Shown piece by piece: positions 16,954-25,610 of a stretch of DNA of 64,000 nucleotides. Every line of letters starts with the position of its first letter. Position 1 is the stretch's first letter. The notes below the pieces were generated by a model that saw only the letters and a list, made by a program, of their open reading frames with translations, was not told the origin of the DNA and ran no database searches. The stretch is from an uncultured Chloroflexota bacterium (GTDB taxonomy: Bacteria > Chloroflexota > Dehalococcoidia > Lucifugimonadales > UBA826): the NCBI GenBank assembly GCA_913045625.1, contig CAJWPE010000001.1, positions 62,001 through 126,000 of the forward strand, written 5' to 3'. The translations under genes and the position numbers were made by a program.

Positions 16954-17970
16954 TTAATCTAAGTCTCTGGGAAACCAACCTGCACATTCGGTGTCTATTC
17001 CGCACTTAGCAACTAAATGGTCTTCTGAATGCTTCACCAAAATAGGAGAAGTTTCACCACAAGTTTGACAAGGCGTGGGTTTGTTTGGAATTGGGGGGTT
17101 GCCTGGAATTGCGTATAATCGGTCAACGTTTTCTTCCATTTTAGGTACAGAAGCTATTAAAGCCTGAGTATATGGATGTTGAGGGTTATTAAATATTTCT
17201 CTTACATCGGCTTGCTCGACGATTTTACCGGCATACATAACAGCAACTCTGTCACACATTTTTGCTACTACACCAAAGTCGTGAGTGATGAATATAATTC
17301 CTACACCAGTTTCCTCTTGTAGTTCATTTAATAGATTCAAATATTGTGCTTGAATAGTTGCATCTAGTGAAGTGGTGGGTTCGTCAGCTATAAGTACTAC
17401 AGGGTTACAAGAAATTCCTATAGCTCCAACTACACGTTGCCTCATTCCCCCTGATAATTGATGAGGATAGTCTTTCATCCTAGTATCTGCAGCTGGAATT
17501 CGAACCTTTTTAAGCATATCAATTACTGTGTCTTTAAGTGTATTGCCCTTAAGGCCTTCATGGATTCCCAAAGCTTCTCCCACCTGGTCTTCAATGTCGA
17601 ATACAGGGTTCAAAGCAGTCATGGGGTCTTGCAAAATCATCGCAAGCTTGTCTCCTCTGACCTTTTCCATTTCTTTATCAGATAATTTTAGTAAATCTTG
17701 ACCTTCAAGAAGAACTTCTCCTCCCACAATGTGGCCAGGAGGGGATGGAACCAATCGCATTAATGATGTAACAGTCACTGATTTTCCAGAACCTGATTCA
17801 CCAACAATTCCTAAAGTTTCACCTTTCTTTAACTTAAAGCTGATTCCATCAACAGCTTTTACAGTTCCCCATTTTGAAACAAAATATGTTTGTAAGTCAT
17901 TTACTTCTAAAACATACTCGTTATCAGAACTATCTTTATTTGTTTGCTCAGAAGATGTTTCTGTAGCCAT
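16954..17970 (-). CDS. Oligopeptide-type ABC transporter ATPase, OppD/DppD-like
   Basis: ATPase of 338 residues: Walker A GESGSGKSV, Q-loop MILQDPMTALNPV, signature LSGGMRQRVVGAIG and Walker B VVLIADEPTTSLD. The C-terminal oligopeptide domain contains NPPIPNKPTPC followed by CQTC and two further cysteines (KCGIDTEC), a four-cysteine layout instead of the usual GCxFHPRC motif; this could bind zinc. First gene of a two-gene unit. AGGAG lies before the ATG, and a leader hairpin is at 17995-18015. Confidence 0.93.
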   Translation of the reverse strand: MATETSSEQTNKDSSDNEYVLEVNDLQTYFVSKWGTVKAVDGISFKLKKGETLGIVGESGSGKSVTVTSLMRLVPSPPGHIVGGEVLLEGQDLLKLSDKEMEKVRGDKLAMILQDPMTALNPVFDIEDQVGEALGIHEGLKGNTLKDTVIDMLKKVRIPAADTRMKDYPHQLSGGMRQRVVGAIGISCNPVVLIADEPTTSLDATIQAQYLNLLNELQEETGVGIIFITHDFGVVAKMCDRVAVMYAGKIVEQADVREIFNNPQHPYTQALIASVPKMEENVDRLYAIPGNPPIPNKPTPCQTCGETSPILVKHSEDHLVAKCGIDTECAGWFPRDLD

Positions 17971-17994
17971 TTGGTTTCTCCTATTAAGAATTAG

Positions 17995-18015
17995 GCACCC
18001 CTATAGTTAGGGTGC
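17995..18015 (-). promoter_or_regulatory. Leader hairpin upstream of the opp-like genes
   Basis: GCACCC (17995-18000) and GGGTGC (18010-18015) form a six-base stem with a nine-base loop in the 5' leader of the minus-strand opp-like unit, about 25 bases before the start codon. No T-run follows, so it may be an operator or mRNA-stabilising hairpin. The rest of 17971-18239 shows no gene. Confidence 0.35.
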
Positions 18016-18239
18016 TTGTGAGTGTGCAAACTATAAACAACCACGTATGAAAAGGCAAGGAAAAAAGATTTAATGACTAAATAATTTGGACATGAACTGG
18101 CTTAGTATTTGTTTTGGCAATACTAGTCATAATAATATTAGGGGTTGTAATAATGTATTAGCTAATGTATTCTGCTTGCGCTGTTGTATATATCTAATAT
18201 TTCAATGGGTTTAGCGAAACATTATAAGGTGAATGAATA

Positions 18240-18413
18240 ATGATTTATTATAAAGAATGCAAAAAGTGTGGCGGAGATATGCACATTAGGCAGGATACTT
18301 ATGGGGAATTTAAAGAGTGCGTTCAATGCGGAAAAGTAATTGATTTAAGTGAACTTCCTGTGACTGTCTCGACGGCTACTGCTGAAGCATCAAAATCTAA
18401 TCAAGCTGCATAA
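18240..18413 (+). CDS. 57-residue zinc-ribbon protein
   Basis: Small frame from ATG 18240 to TAA 18413, with AAGGTG about nine bases upstream. The protein begins MIYYKECKKCGGDM and has a second pair CVQCGK, so two CxxC knuckles about 17 residues apart form a zinc ribbon. The C-terminal 18 residues are a low-complexity Thr/Ala/Ser tail. It is divergent from the opp-like ATPases and 75 bases before the crotonase gene. Function unknown; ribbons of this type occur as stand-alone transcription- or translation-associated proteins. Confidence 0.7.
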   Translation: MIYYKECKKCGGDMHIRQDTYGEFKECVQCGKVIDLSELPVTVSTATAEASKSNQAA

Positions 18414-18488
18414 ATAATAAAATAAGTAGTTTGCTGACATACCATAGTTTATTTACAATGCTGTTCTTTAAAAGTTTAAGGAGAGCAT

Positions 18489-19346
18489 ATGACACAAGGT
18501 AATCATAACTTTAATTTTGTGATTTATAAGGTAGAAGATCGGATTGCTAGAATTACGCTTAACAATCCAGAGAAACGGAATGCTTTATCTTTTCCTATGA
18601 GAGATGAGTTTGTACAAGCTCTTAAATTAGCTGAATCTGACGATAATGTATCTTTGGTTTTGATTGATGGTGCAGGATCGTCTTTTTGTTCCGGATATGA
18701 CTTGTCACCTAGAGATCCCAATTATGTTAAAAATGGTTGGGTAGGTTCTCAATATTTTGATAATTGGACTGATCAATTTGCAAGAAGTTGTGCAAGAGAT
18801 TGGTTAACTATATGGGATTTATTGAAGCCCGTTGTAGCGATGGTTCACGGACATTGCGTAGCAGGGGGAACTGAAATTATGTCAATGGTTGATATTTGTT
18901 TTGTGGCTGATGATGCCAGAATTGGCTATCCTCCAATGAGGGGAATGACTACCCCGGATACATTATATTTTCCTTGGAAGATGTCAATGGCTAGAGCTAA
19001 ATATCTTCAATTAACAGGAAATTCTGTGACTGGAAAAGAGGCGGCTGATATGGGTTGGGTGGCAAAATCATTTCCGGCCGAATCTTTATATGAAGATGTA
19101 ATGAAAGAATTACGTCCCATGTCTAAAATAGCACCTGATTTACTTTCAGCAAATAAACAATCTCTAAATCAAGCATATGAAATTATGGGATTTAAAACAG
19201 CTATATCTATGGGATGGCAATGGCATTTGATGTCAGGCCATGTTAGACCTGGGGCTAAAGAATTTGGTGAAAAGATGAGCGAAGGTGGATTGCGTAACGC
19301 TTTAGATTGGAGAGATGGAGCATTTAGAGAAGAAGGGTTTGTATAG
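18489..19346 (+). CDS. Enoyl-CoA hydratase/isomerase (crotonase) family protein
   Basis: Crotonase-fold enzyme of 285 residues. The oxyanion-hole segments are visible: GAGSSFCSGYDL (first) and HGHCVAGGTEIMSMVDICFVAD (second), followed by ARIGYPPMRG. The family acts on CoA thioesters (hydration, isomerisation, hydrolysis); the catalytic acidic residues of true enoyl-CoA hydratase cannot be aligned with certainty, so the reaction is open. AAGGAGAG lies before the ATG. It is paralogous to the crotonase at 38493. Confidence 0.9.
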   Translation: MTQGNHNFNFVIYKVEDRIARITLNNPEKRNALSFPMRDEFVQALKLAESDDNVSLVLIDGAGSSFCSGYDLSPRDPNYVKNGWVGSQYFDNWTDQFARSCARDWLTIWDLLKPVVAMVHGHCVAGGTEIMSMVDICFVADDARIGYPPMRGMTTPDTLYFPWKMSMARAKYLQLTGNSVTGKEAADMGWVAKSFPAESLYEDVMKELRPMSKIAPDLLSANKQSLNQAYEIMGFKTAISMGWQWHLMSGHVRPGAKEFGEKMSEGGLRNALDWRDGAFREEGFV

Positions 19347-19407
19347 TTTCAAATTGACTATAGTTCTGTAGAACAATACAATCAAATTAATAAATATGGG
19401 GTAATTG

Positions 19408-19764
19408 ATGACTTTAAAATCTAAACCTGATCCGTTGACAATTAAGATTAGTGATGAAGCAGCTCTTCACGTTAATCAATTTGCCAAATCTGAAGGAAAA
19501 GATTCAGCTGATTTGCGAGTTGGTGTTAAAGGTGGAGGATGTTCTGGTTTAACCTATGTTCTTGAAATTGTGATGGATGGCCCAAAAGATTCCGATAAAG
19601 TGATAGAAGATAATGGCGTAAGAGTTTTTGTTGATAAAAAATCTTATGTTTTTCTAGCAGGCACTGTTTTAGAATATTCAGGCGGATTGAACGGTAAGGG
19701 ATTTGTTTTTAATAATCCTAATGCCAAAACTAGTTGTGGGTGTGGCACATCCTTTAGTGTCTAA
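19408..19764 (+). CDS. erpA: A-type iron-sulfur carrier (IscA/ErpA/HesB family)
   Basis: Fe-S cluster carrier and insertion protein of 118 residues. The three ligand cysteines are visible: Cys45 in GGGCSGLTY and Cys110/Cys112 in the C-terminal SCGCG. The start is ATG 19408 with GGGG six bases upstream; an in-frame TTG three bases earlier is less well spaced. It is followed 11 bases later by a YgfZ-type protein and then a photolyase with four Fe-S cysteines. The ErpA-versus-IscA name is by general similarity only. Confidence 0.93.
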   Translation: MTLKSKPDPLTIKISDEAALHVNQFAKSEGKDSADLRVGVKGGGCSGLTYVLEIVMDGPKDSDKVIEDNGVRVFVDKKSYVFLAGTVLEYSGGLNGKGFVFNNPNAKTSCGCGTSFSV

Positions 19765-19775
19765 GGATACTTTTA

Positions 19776-20663
19776 TTGGACTCCTTTTCATTTATTGATT
19801 TAACTTCTATTAATGCGAGATTGAAGCTTTCTGGCGAAGACAAAGTTGATTTACTTGATCGTCTTAGTACTAATGATATTTCTACTTTAAAAGAACATGG
19901 TCAAGGTATGTCAACTGTATTGACTACTAATAAAGGAAGAATTATTGATCTTATCAAAGTATATTTTGTGGAAGATTATTTACTATTAGTTTCAGATATT
20001 AAATCTATTAGTAAAGTTTCTGAATGGATTGAGTTTTATACTATTATGGAAGATGTCACTCAAATTAATGTTTCTGATGACACATTTCAAATTAGAATAT
20101 TTTCTGATGATTTAAATAGTATTTTTTCTGAAAAACAAGATTGTGAAATGGATCATTTTTTTGTGCGAGATATATCTGGAGCCAAAGTTACAATTGCTAC
20201 AAATAAAATGAATCAAAAACAATGTTTTGATGTCTTTGGACAGAAATCTGATAAAAAAAACATCATTAAATTTCTTCTAAATTTTGGAACTCAATTAGAA
20301 TCATCTCAATTTGAGAATCTTAGAATTTCACTTGGATATCCTAAATTTGGTAATGAATTAACAGAAGATTTTAATCCACTAGAAGCTCTTTTAATTGATC
20401 ATATTAGTTTTAATAAAGGTTGTTATATAGGCCAAGAAGTCGTTGCTAGATTAAATACTTATGACAAAGTTCAACGTCAATTAGTTCAAATTTCATCTAA
20501 TCATCCTCTCGGTATTGGTGAAATAGAATTTGAAGGTAAAACTGTTGGAATTATTACCTCTGCAATGCAAAATAATGGTATTGCTTACGTTAATAAAAAA
20601 ATCTTAAACGAAACCATACAAGTTCAATACGGATCATTTGATGTCGAGATCCATCCAATATAA
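19776..20663 (+). CDS. ygfZ: Folate-binding Fe-S maturation protein YgfZ/GcvT-like
   Basis: Tetrahydrofolate-dependent protein of 295 residues related to GcvT. The family signature KGCYIGQEVVARLNTYDKVQR lies near 214-233, including the conserved cysteine of the KGC-Y-x-GQE motif. YgfZ and eukaryotic IBA57 help maintain or insert [4Fe-4S] clusters with A-type carriers. The start is TTG 19776 with AAGGA eight bases upstream; no ATG is suitably placed. It sits 11 bases after the A-type carrier and 12 before the Fe-S photolyase, a coherent set. Confidence 0.9.
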   Translation: MDSFSFIDLTSINARLKLSGEDKVDLLDRLSTNDISTLKEHGQGMSTVLTTNKGRIIDLIKVYFVEDYLLLVSDIKSISKVSEWIEFYTIMEDVTQINVSDDTFQIRIFSDDLNSIFSEKQDCEMDHFFVRDISGAKVTIATNKMNQKQCFDVFGQKSDKKNIIKFLLNFGTQLESSQFENLRISLGYPKFGNELTEDFNPLEALLIDHISFNKGCYIGQEVVARLNTYDKVQRQLVQISSNHPLGIGEIEFEGKTVGIITSAMQNNGIAYVNKKILNETIQVQYGSFDVEIHPI

Positions 20664-20675
20664 ATTTAGTTTCAT

Positions 20676-22202
20676 ATGAGTATTTTGAGAGTGATTTTGG
20701 GTGATCAACTTACAGATTCAATCTCCAGTTTAAATAATTGTGATAAATCTGAAGACATAATTTTGATATCTGAAGTTATTGAAGAAGCTACATTTATTCC
20801 ACATCATAAAAAAAAATTAGTTTTTATTTTTTCGGCAATGAGACATTTTGCTTTGGATCTTAAAAATGATGGATTTAATGTAATTTATAACAAATTAAAC
20901 GACCCTGATAATTCTGGTTCATTGACGGGTGAAATTAGTAGATTAATTAAAAATCAGTCTTTTGAGAAAATTGTAATCACTTCACCAAGTGAATTTCGTG
21001 TTTTAAAAGAAATTGAGTCATTAGGTAAAAAAATTAATATTTCTATAGAGATTTTAAATGATGATAGATATTTTGTTGAAATAGAAGATTTTAAGCAATG
21101 GGCATTTAATAGAAAACAACTAAGAATGGAAAATTTTTATCGTGACCAACGTAGAAAACACTCTATTCTGATGAATGGTATTGACCCGGTTGGTGGACAA
21201 TGGAATTTTGATTCAGATAACAGAAAACCTTTCAATTCAGATTTGAAAATCCCTACACCTTTTACCAACTTTCCAGATCAGATTACACAAGAAGTAATAG
21301 AAATGGTCACAACTTGTTTCCCTGAACACTTTGGAGAAATTGAACCATTTATCTTTGCTGTGAATCGACATCAAGCGTTACAGGCCTTCAAACTATTTTT
21401 AGAAGAGAGGCTTTTATATTTTGGAGATTTTCAAGACTCTATGGTTCAAGGAGAGCCCTGGATGTTTCATTCTCACATAAGTTTCTATCTGAATTGCGGA
21501 TTATTGTTACCAAAAGAGTGCGTTTATGAAGTAGAAAAATTATTTTTTGATGGAAAAGCTCCATTAAATTCTGTTGAAGGATTTATTCGTCAAATTTTGG
21601 GATGGAGAGAATTTTTAAGAGGAATTTATTGGTTAAAAATGCCAGAGTATTTGGAGAATAATTTTTTTGAAGCTTCACGTAATTTACCTCAAATGTATTG
21701 GACAGGTGATACAAAAATGAATTGTTTGTCTCAATGTGTAACTGAGACTAAAAAAAATGCGTATGCTCATCATATTCAACGTTTGATGGTTTTAGGTAAT
21801 TTTGCATTAATTTCTGGAATAGACCCTAAACAAGTTAATCACTGGTTTTATGTAGTTTATGCTGATGCGTATGAGTGGGTTGAATTACCTAATGTCTCAG
21901 GCATGATTTTATTCGCAGATGGTGGTTTAGTTTCTTCAAAACCTTATGCTTCTACAGGTAGTTATATAAACAAAATGTCTAATTATTGCGAAAATTGCGA
22001 TTTTAAGGTTTCAATTAAAAATGGTCCTGAAGCATGTCCATTTAATTACTTATATTGGGATTTTTTAGATAGAAATCGACTTAAGTTATCTTCTAATTTT
22101 AGAATGTCTATGATGTATAAAACTTATGATCGTATGGATGATTCCAAAAAGCAGAAAATTCGAGATGATACTAAAACGTTTTTGAACAGTATTGATAATT
22201 AA
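20676..22202 (+). CDS. phrB: FeS-BCP-type (6-4) photolyase, PhrB-like
   Basis: Cryptochrome/photolyase-related protein of 508 residues. It begins with the family's LGDQL segment. Four cysteines occur at residues 350 (MNCLSQC), 438 and 441 (YCENCDF) and 454 (EACPF). These positions equal the [4Fe-4S] ligands known in Agrobacterium PhrB (350, 438, 441, 454). Aromatic-rich FAD-domain stretches include GWREFLRGIYW and NHWFYVVYADAYEWV. The expected function is light-driven repair of (6-4) photoproducts, suiting a sunlit-water organism. It follows Fe-S maturation genes and overlaps the convergent fabL by four bases. Confidence 0.93.
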   Translation: MSILRVILGDQLTDSISSLNNCDKSEDIILISEVIEEATFIPHHKKKLVFIFSAMRHFALDLKNDGFNVIYNKLNDPDNSGSLTGEISRLIKNQSFEKIVITSPSEFRVLKEIESLGKKINISIEILNDDRYFVEIEDFKQWAFNRKQLRMENFYRDQRRKHSILMNGIDPVGGQWNFDSDNRKPFNSDLKIPTPFTNFPDQITQEVIEMVTTCFPEHFGEIEPFIFAVNRHQALQAFKLFLEERLLYFGDFQDSMVQGEPWMFHSHISFYLNCGLLLPKECVYEVEKLFFDGKAPLNSVEGFIRQILGWREFLRGIYWLKMPEYLENNFFEASRNLPQMYWTGDTKMNCLSQCVTETKKNAYAHHIQRLMVLGNFALISGIDPKQVNHWFYVVYADAYEWVELPNVSGMILFADGGLVSSKPYASTGSYINKMSNYCENCDFKVSIKNGPEACPFNYLYWDFLDRNRLKLSSNFRMSMMYKTYDRMDDSKKQKIRDDTKTFLNSIDN

Positions 22203-22954
22203 ATTTGGTGAGTTAATGTGACTCCACCATCGACAATGATAATCTGACCTTTTATCATTTCTGCTTCTTTAGAACATAAAAAAGTTACAACATTTGCCAA
22301 ATCTTCTGCAGTCATTTTCCTGTTTCCAAAATTATGTTGACCTGCCTTGACCATGTTTTTTTCATTTGGAAAAGATTTAAATGCGTCGGTTTCAATAAAT
22401 CCACCAGAAACAGCATTTACGTTAATTCCTTTACCGGATAGTTCTACTGCTAGGTATCTGGTTAATGCTTCTAAAGCAGCTTTTGAAGTACCTACGGAAA
22501 AATAATACGGTAAAACTTTTCTGGATCCTTCAGACGTAATATTTATTATCGAGCTACCTGCCGGCATGATTTCTGATGCTTTAATAGCACACAACCATGG
22601 TGCTTTAGCATTAATATTCATTGTCCAGTCCCAGTGTTTGGGCTCAAGGTCTGTAGAATTTTTTTGAACTCCTGAAGCAGCATTATTAATTAATATGTCT
22701 ATCGAATCAAACTCATTTTTTATTTCTGAGAAAAGGAAATTTATTTTTTCTTCCTCTCCTAAATGAGCTTTAATTTTTTTACATTTAACTCCTAAGGATG
22801 TAATTTCATCAAATGTATCTGAGGCTGCTTGATGATTTCTAAGGTAGTTGAAAACTATATTTGCCCCTTGGTCGGCAAATTTTAAGGCAATTGCCTTACC
22901 AATACCCCTAGATCCCCCAGTAATTAATACAGTTTTATTTTCAAACTTTTTCAT
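22199..22954 (-). CDS. fabL: FabL-like enoyl-[acyl-carrier-protein] reductase (SDR)
   Basis: Short-chain dehydrogenase of 251 residues. The N-terminal cofactor motif is TGGSRGIG. The active-site region reads YYFSVGTSKAALEALTRYLA, where the tyrosine is five to seven residues before the lysine, and is followed by VNAVSGGFIETDAF. These segments are characteristic of FabL, the NADPH enoyl-ACP reductase first known from Bacillus, and not of FabG. The C terminus KGQIIIVDGG is usual for SDRs. It lies five bases downstream of fabG, so it probably supplies the last reduction of the elongation cycle. Confidence 0.82.
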   Translation of the reverse strand: MKKFENKTVLITGGSRGIGKAIALKFADQGANIVFNYLRNHQAASDTFDEITSLGVKCKKIKAHLGEEEKINFLFSEIKNEFDSIDILINNAASGVQKNSTDLEPKHWDWTMNINAKAPWLCAIKASEIMPAGSSIINITSEGSRKVLPYYFSVGTSKAALEALTRYLAVELSGKGINVNAVSGGFIETDAFKSFPNEKNMVKAGQHNFGNRKMTAEDLANVVTFLCSKEAEMIKGQIIIVDGGVTLTHQI

Positions 22955-22959
22955 AAGAA

Positions 22960-23712
22960 TTAAATTGCCATTCCACCATCAATGCTGATAGTTTGTCCGG
23001 TAATATATTTTGCATTGTTACTTGCAAGATATCCAACCATGTTGGAGATATCATCAACTTCTCCAAATTTCTGCATTGGAATCCAGTTCATAATTGCATC
23101 TTTTTGTTTGTCAGATAAGACTTCAACAGTTTCAGTATTAATATATCCTGGTGTTATTGTATTTACTGTAATGTTTCTAGTTGCAACTTCTTTTGCTAGT
23201 GCAAAAGTGAATCCATTGATTGCAGCTTTAGACGCACTGTAATTTGTTTGCCCAACGTTTCCTCGTAATCCAACTACAGAACCTATATTAATAATTCTGC
23301 CCCATCTGGATTTAAACATTAATTTGATAGCAGCTCTTGAGCAATAAAATGTTCCATTTAAGTTAGTGTCAATTACCTTGGACCATGCTTCATCTGACAT
23401 TCTGAGTAGTAATCCATCCTGAATGATTCCGGCGTTATTAATCAAAATATCGATTTTTTCAAACTTTTTAATGATTTCTGAGATCATTGAATCAACTTCA
23501 TCTAACTTACCTACATTGGCTTGAACTGCAAAAGCATCTACTCCCAAAGATTGTACTTCTTTAACTGTATCCAGTGCTTCATTTTCAGAGGAAAAATAAT
23601 TCACTGCTATATTTGCACCCATAGAAGCAAGCTTTAATGCTGAAGCTTTGCCAATTCCTTTACTAGCTCCAGTAACTAAAGCAGTTTTACCTTTTAATTC
23701 TAATTCAGACAA
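22960..23712 (-). CDS. fabG: 3-oxoacyl-[acyl-carrier-protein] reductase
   Basis: SDR of 250 residues: cofactor motif TGASKGIG, NNAG near 90, catalytic Ser in NIGSVVG, YSASK Tyr-x-x-x-Lys, and the C-terminal GQTISIDGGM. It reduces beta-ketoacyl-ACP with NADPH. The start is TTG 23712, preceded by AGGAG at a seven-base spacing. It lies between plsX and fabL in a run of fatty acid and phospholipid genes. Confidence 0.93.
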   Translation of the reverse strand: MSELELKGKTALVTGASKGIGKASALKLASMGANIAVNYFSSENEALDTVKEVQSLGVDAFAVQANVGKLDEVDSMISEIIKKFEKIDILINNAGIIQDGLLLRMSDEAWSKVIDTNLNGTFYCSRAAIKLMFKSRWGRIINIGSVVGLRGNVGQTNYSASKAAINGFTFALAKEVATRNITVNTITPGYINTETVEVLSDKQKDAIMNWIPMQKFGEVDDISNMVGYLASNNAKYITGQTISIDGGMAI

Positions 23713-23727
23713 ATTTTCTCCTAAATG

Positions 23728-24756
23728 TTAATTTGTAATTGTAGACATAATTTTAGGGGTCTCTTCATTCATTTTTTCTATTAATTTTGTGTTAATACAC
23801 ATGAGGGCTATATCTACCGCTTTATTAATTGTTTCAGCGGATGAACTTCCGTGTCCAATAATGCTTACTCCGTTTACTCCAAACACAGGACCTCCACCTT
23901 TTGAATCTACCACATTATTGCGTTTGTTGAATTCATTTAATAAATTTTCAAGATCTTGATTGTTCATATGATTTGAAAGGGTTTCTTTTAGCTGTTTAGC
24001 AAATCCACGACCAAAGCCTTCAACTAGCTTTAAAATTACATTTCCTACAAACCCGTCACACACCACCACATCAGCTTTTCCAGTGAGTAGGTCGTTACCT
24101 TCAACGTTTCCAATAAAATTAAGTCCGCTTTGATGGAATAATTTTGTTGTTTCTTTAACAAGATTATTTCCTTTTCCTTCTTCAGACCCAACACTTAATA
24201 AGGCAATTTTGGGATATTGGATGTCTAATAATAATTGACTGAAAATTGAACCTAAGACTCCAAACCCTACCAAATTTGATGGTTTGCAATCTATATTAGA
24301 ACCTAGATCTAAAATTACTTGGTTGGGGGCAGACCCTATGATTGGTCCTCCAATTGCTGGTCGTTCAATTCCTTCTATTGTTCCTAAAATAACTACAGAT
24401 GCAGCCATAGTAGCTCCACTAGAACCCATGGAAATAATTGCGTCAGCCGCTCCTGTTTTGACTAAATTAGTAGCTACTAATATGGAGGATTTAGGTTTTT
24501 GCCGTAACGCTAATGCAGGAGATTCATTATCGTTGATAATTCCTTGTGATGGGACAATTGTTATTGCTAAATCACCTACTTCGTGTTTATTGAGTTCATT
24601 TTTTAGTATCTCTTCATCACCAACTAAATAAATTTCAGCTACACCTCTTTTTGCTGCTAAAATTGCTCCTTTTACTGGCATTTGGGGAGCAAAATCGCCA
24701 CCCATCCCATCGATTGCAATCTTCGGTTTAATGATTGTGTTCAATTTATTCTCCAT
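23728..24756 (-). CDS. plsX: Phosphate acyltransferase PlsX
   Basis: Makes acyl-phosphate from acyl-ACP for phosphatidic acid synthesis. Length is 342 residues. The N-terminal IAIDGMGGDFAPQMPVKGA is a PlsX hallmark; MGSSGATMAA and VVCDGFVGNV are also conserved. It overlaps the upstream MaoC gene by 11 bases and precedes fabG by 15 bases, placing membrane-lipid initiation and acyl-chain elongation in one operon. Confidence 0.95.
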   Translation of the reverse strand: MENKLNTIIKPKIAIDGMGGDFAPQMPVKGAILAAKRGVAEIYLVGDEEILKNELNKHEVGDLAITIVPSQGIINDNESPALALRQKPKSSILVATNLVKTGAADAIISMGSSGATMAASVVILGTIEGIERPAIGGPIIGSAPNQVILDLGSNIDCKPSNLVGFGVLGSIFSQLLLDIQYPKIALLSVGSEEGKGNNLVKETTKLFHQSGLNFIGNVEGNDLLTGKADVVVCDGFVGNVILKLVEGFGRGFAKQLKETLSNHMNNQDLENLLNEFNKRNNVVDSKGGGPVFGVNGVSIIGHGSSSAETINKAVDIALMCINTKLIEKMNEETPKIMSTITN

Positions 24757-25153
24757 ATTTGATTGTTACAGTTGTTTCACCAGAAATGGCTATTTCACCG
24801 AGGTGATTTTTAACTGTGACAGTACAGTTGATTAGTTTACCTTCCGTAACCTCTTCAGTTTTTTTGATTGTTCCTTCGGTGATGATTGTGTCATTGGGGA
24901 AAATTGGTAATTTAAATTTTATTTTCATATTACCGTTTCTAGACCAACTTTCTCCAAAATTTTTATACATTAATTCAGAAATTGAAGAAGCAATCATCAT
25001 ACCGTGAGCAATATTATTTTTAAACTGAGATTTAATCCCAAATTCTTTATTTATATGGATAGGATTAAAATCACCTGACGCTTCTGCATATTTTTTAATT
25101 AAATCAAATGAGATGATTTTTTGTATAGCTATAAGTTCATTTTTTTCAGGCAT
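24746..25153 (-). CDS. MaoC-like (hot-dog) dehydratase, HadB-like subunit
   Basis: Single hot-dog-fold protein of 135 residues. The R-specific hydratase motif is clear: YAEASGDFNPIHINKEF near 20-36, containing the catalytic Asp and His, then AHGMMIASSISELM. In actinobacteria HadB with HadA dehydrates 3-hydroxyacyl-ACP. This gene overlaps both a HadA-like gene upstream and plsX downstream, and no FabZ or FabA is present in the cluster, so it likely serves fatty acid synthesis. This role is inference. Confidence 0.85.
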   Translation of the reverse strand: MPEKNELIAIQKIISFDLIKKYAEASGDFNPIHINKEFGIKSQFKNNIAHGMMIASSISELMYKNFGESWSRNGNMKIKFKLPIFPNDTIITEGTIKKTEEVTEGKLINCTVTVKNHLGEIAISGETTVTIKYGE

Positions 25154-25541
25154 TATTTTTCTCTACTGGGATCATGATAGTACTTTTTCCGGTCATGATT
25201 AGTTTTTGGTCTGTAGAAATTGTTTCTAGTTTGATGCTTAGAAATCTCCACTCACCCCTTACGTTATTTGAAATAATGGTAGCTAAACATTCGATAAGTT
25301 CAGATTTTTCTATGGATGAAAAATAATTAAATTCTTGGCTTACATGTACTGTTCCACCTGGAATCTTTAAATCATTAAGAACACCTCTGATACTGAGAGC
25401 AGAAATGGCCATGGGAGGAACACTATTTTTATAGTTAGAGTTGTCTTTTACAGATTCAGTATATTTGTTAATGAAATCTTCTGAAAATTCATATTGATTT
25501 TTAGAAATTATACTTTCAGGCTGAAGTTGGGAATAGTCCAA
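25146..25541 (-). CDS. MaoC N-terminal-like protein, HadA-like subunit
   Basis: Hot-dog-like protein of 131 residues lacking the D-x-N-x-x-H catalytic motif of its neighbour. The segment VPPMAISALSIRGVLNDL followed by GGTVHVSQEFNYF is typical of MaoC N-terminal/HadA-type subunits, which shape the acyl pocket in a heterodimer with the catalytic subunit. The start is TTG 25541. It overlaps the HadB-like gene by eight bases, so the two are probably made stoichiometrically. Confidence 0.75.
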   Translation of the reverse strand: MDYSQLQPESIISKNQYEFSEDFINKYTESVKDNSNYKNSVPPMAISALSIRGVLNDLKIPGGTVHVSQEFNYFSSIEKSELIECLATIISNNVRGEWRFLSIKLETISTDQKLIMTGKSTIMIPVEKNNA

Positions 25542-25565
25542 TTTAATTTTCTCGAATATATTATT

Positions 25566-25610
25566 GTATATTGATTATAGTATGTAGAAACATACCTTCA
25601 ATCAATATAC
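25566..25610 (+). promoter_or_regulatory. Strong hairpin in the serS leader
   Basis: Perfect 11-base arms GTATATTGATT (25566-25576) and AATCAATATAC (25600-25610) enclose a second six-base stem GTATGT/ACATAC (25580-25585, 25590-25595) with an AGAA tetraloop. A separate near-palindrome GATTGTA/TACAATC follows at 25613-25627. The hairpin ends 45 bases before serS. No T-box signature was found; it may be an RNA element or an operator serving both divergent units. Confidence 0.5.

Noticed and set aside
18090..18200. Promoter for the small zinc ribbon (TTGGCA and TAATAT elements)
   Set aside because: Spacing between candidate hexamers is 13 bases, too short for a convincing promoter.
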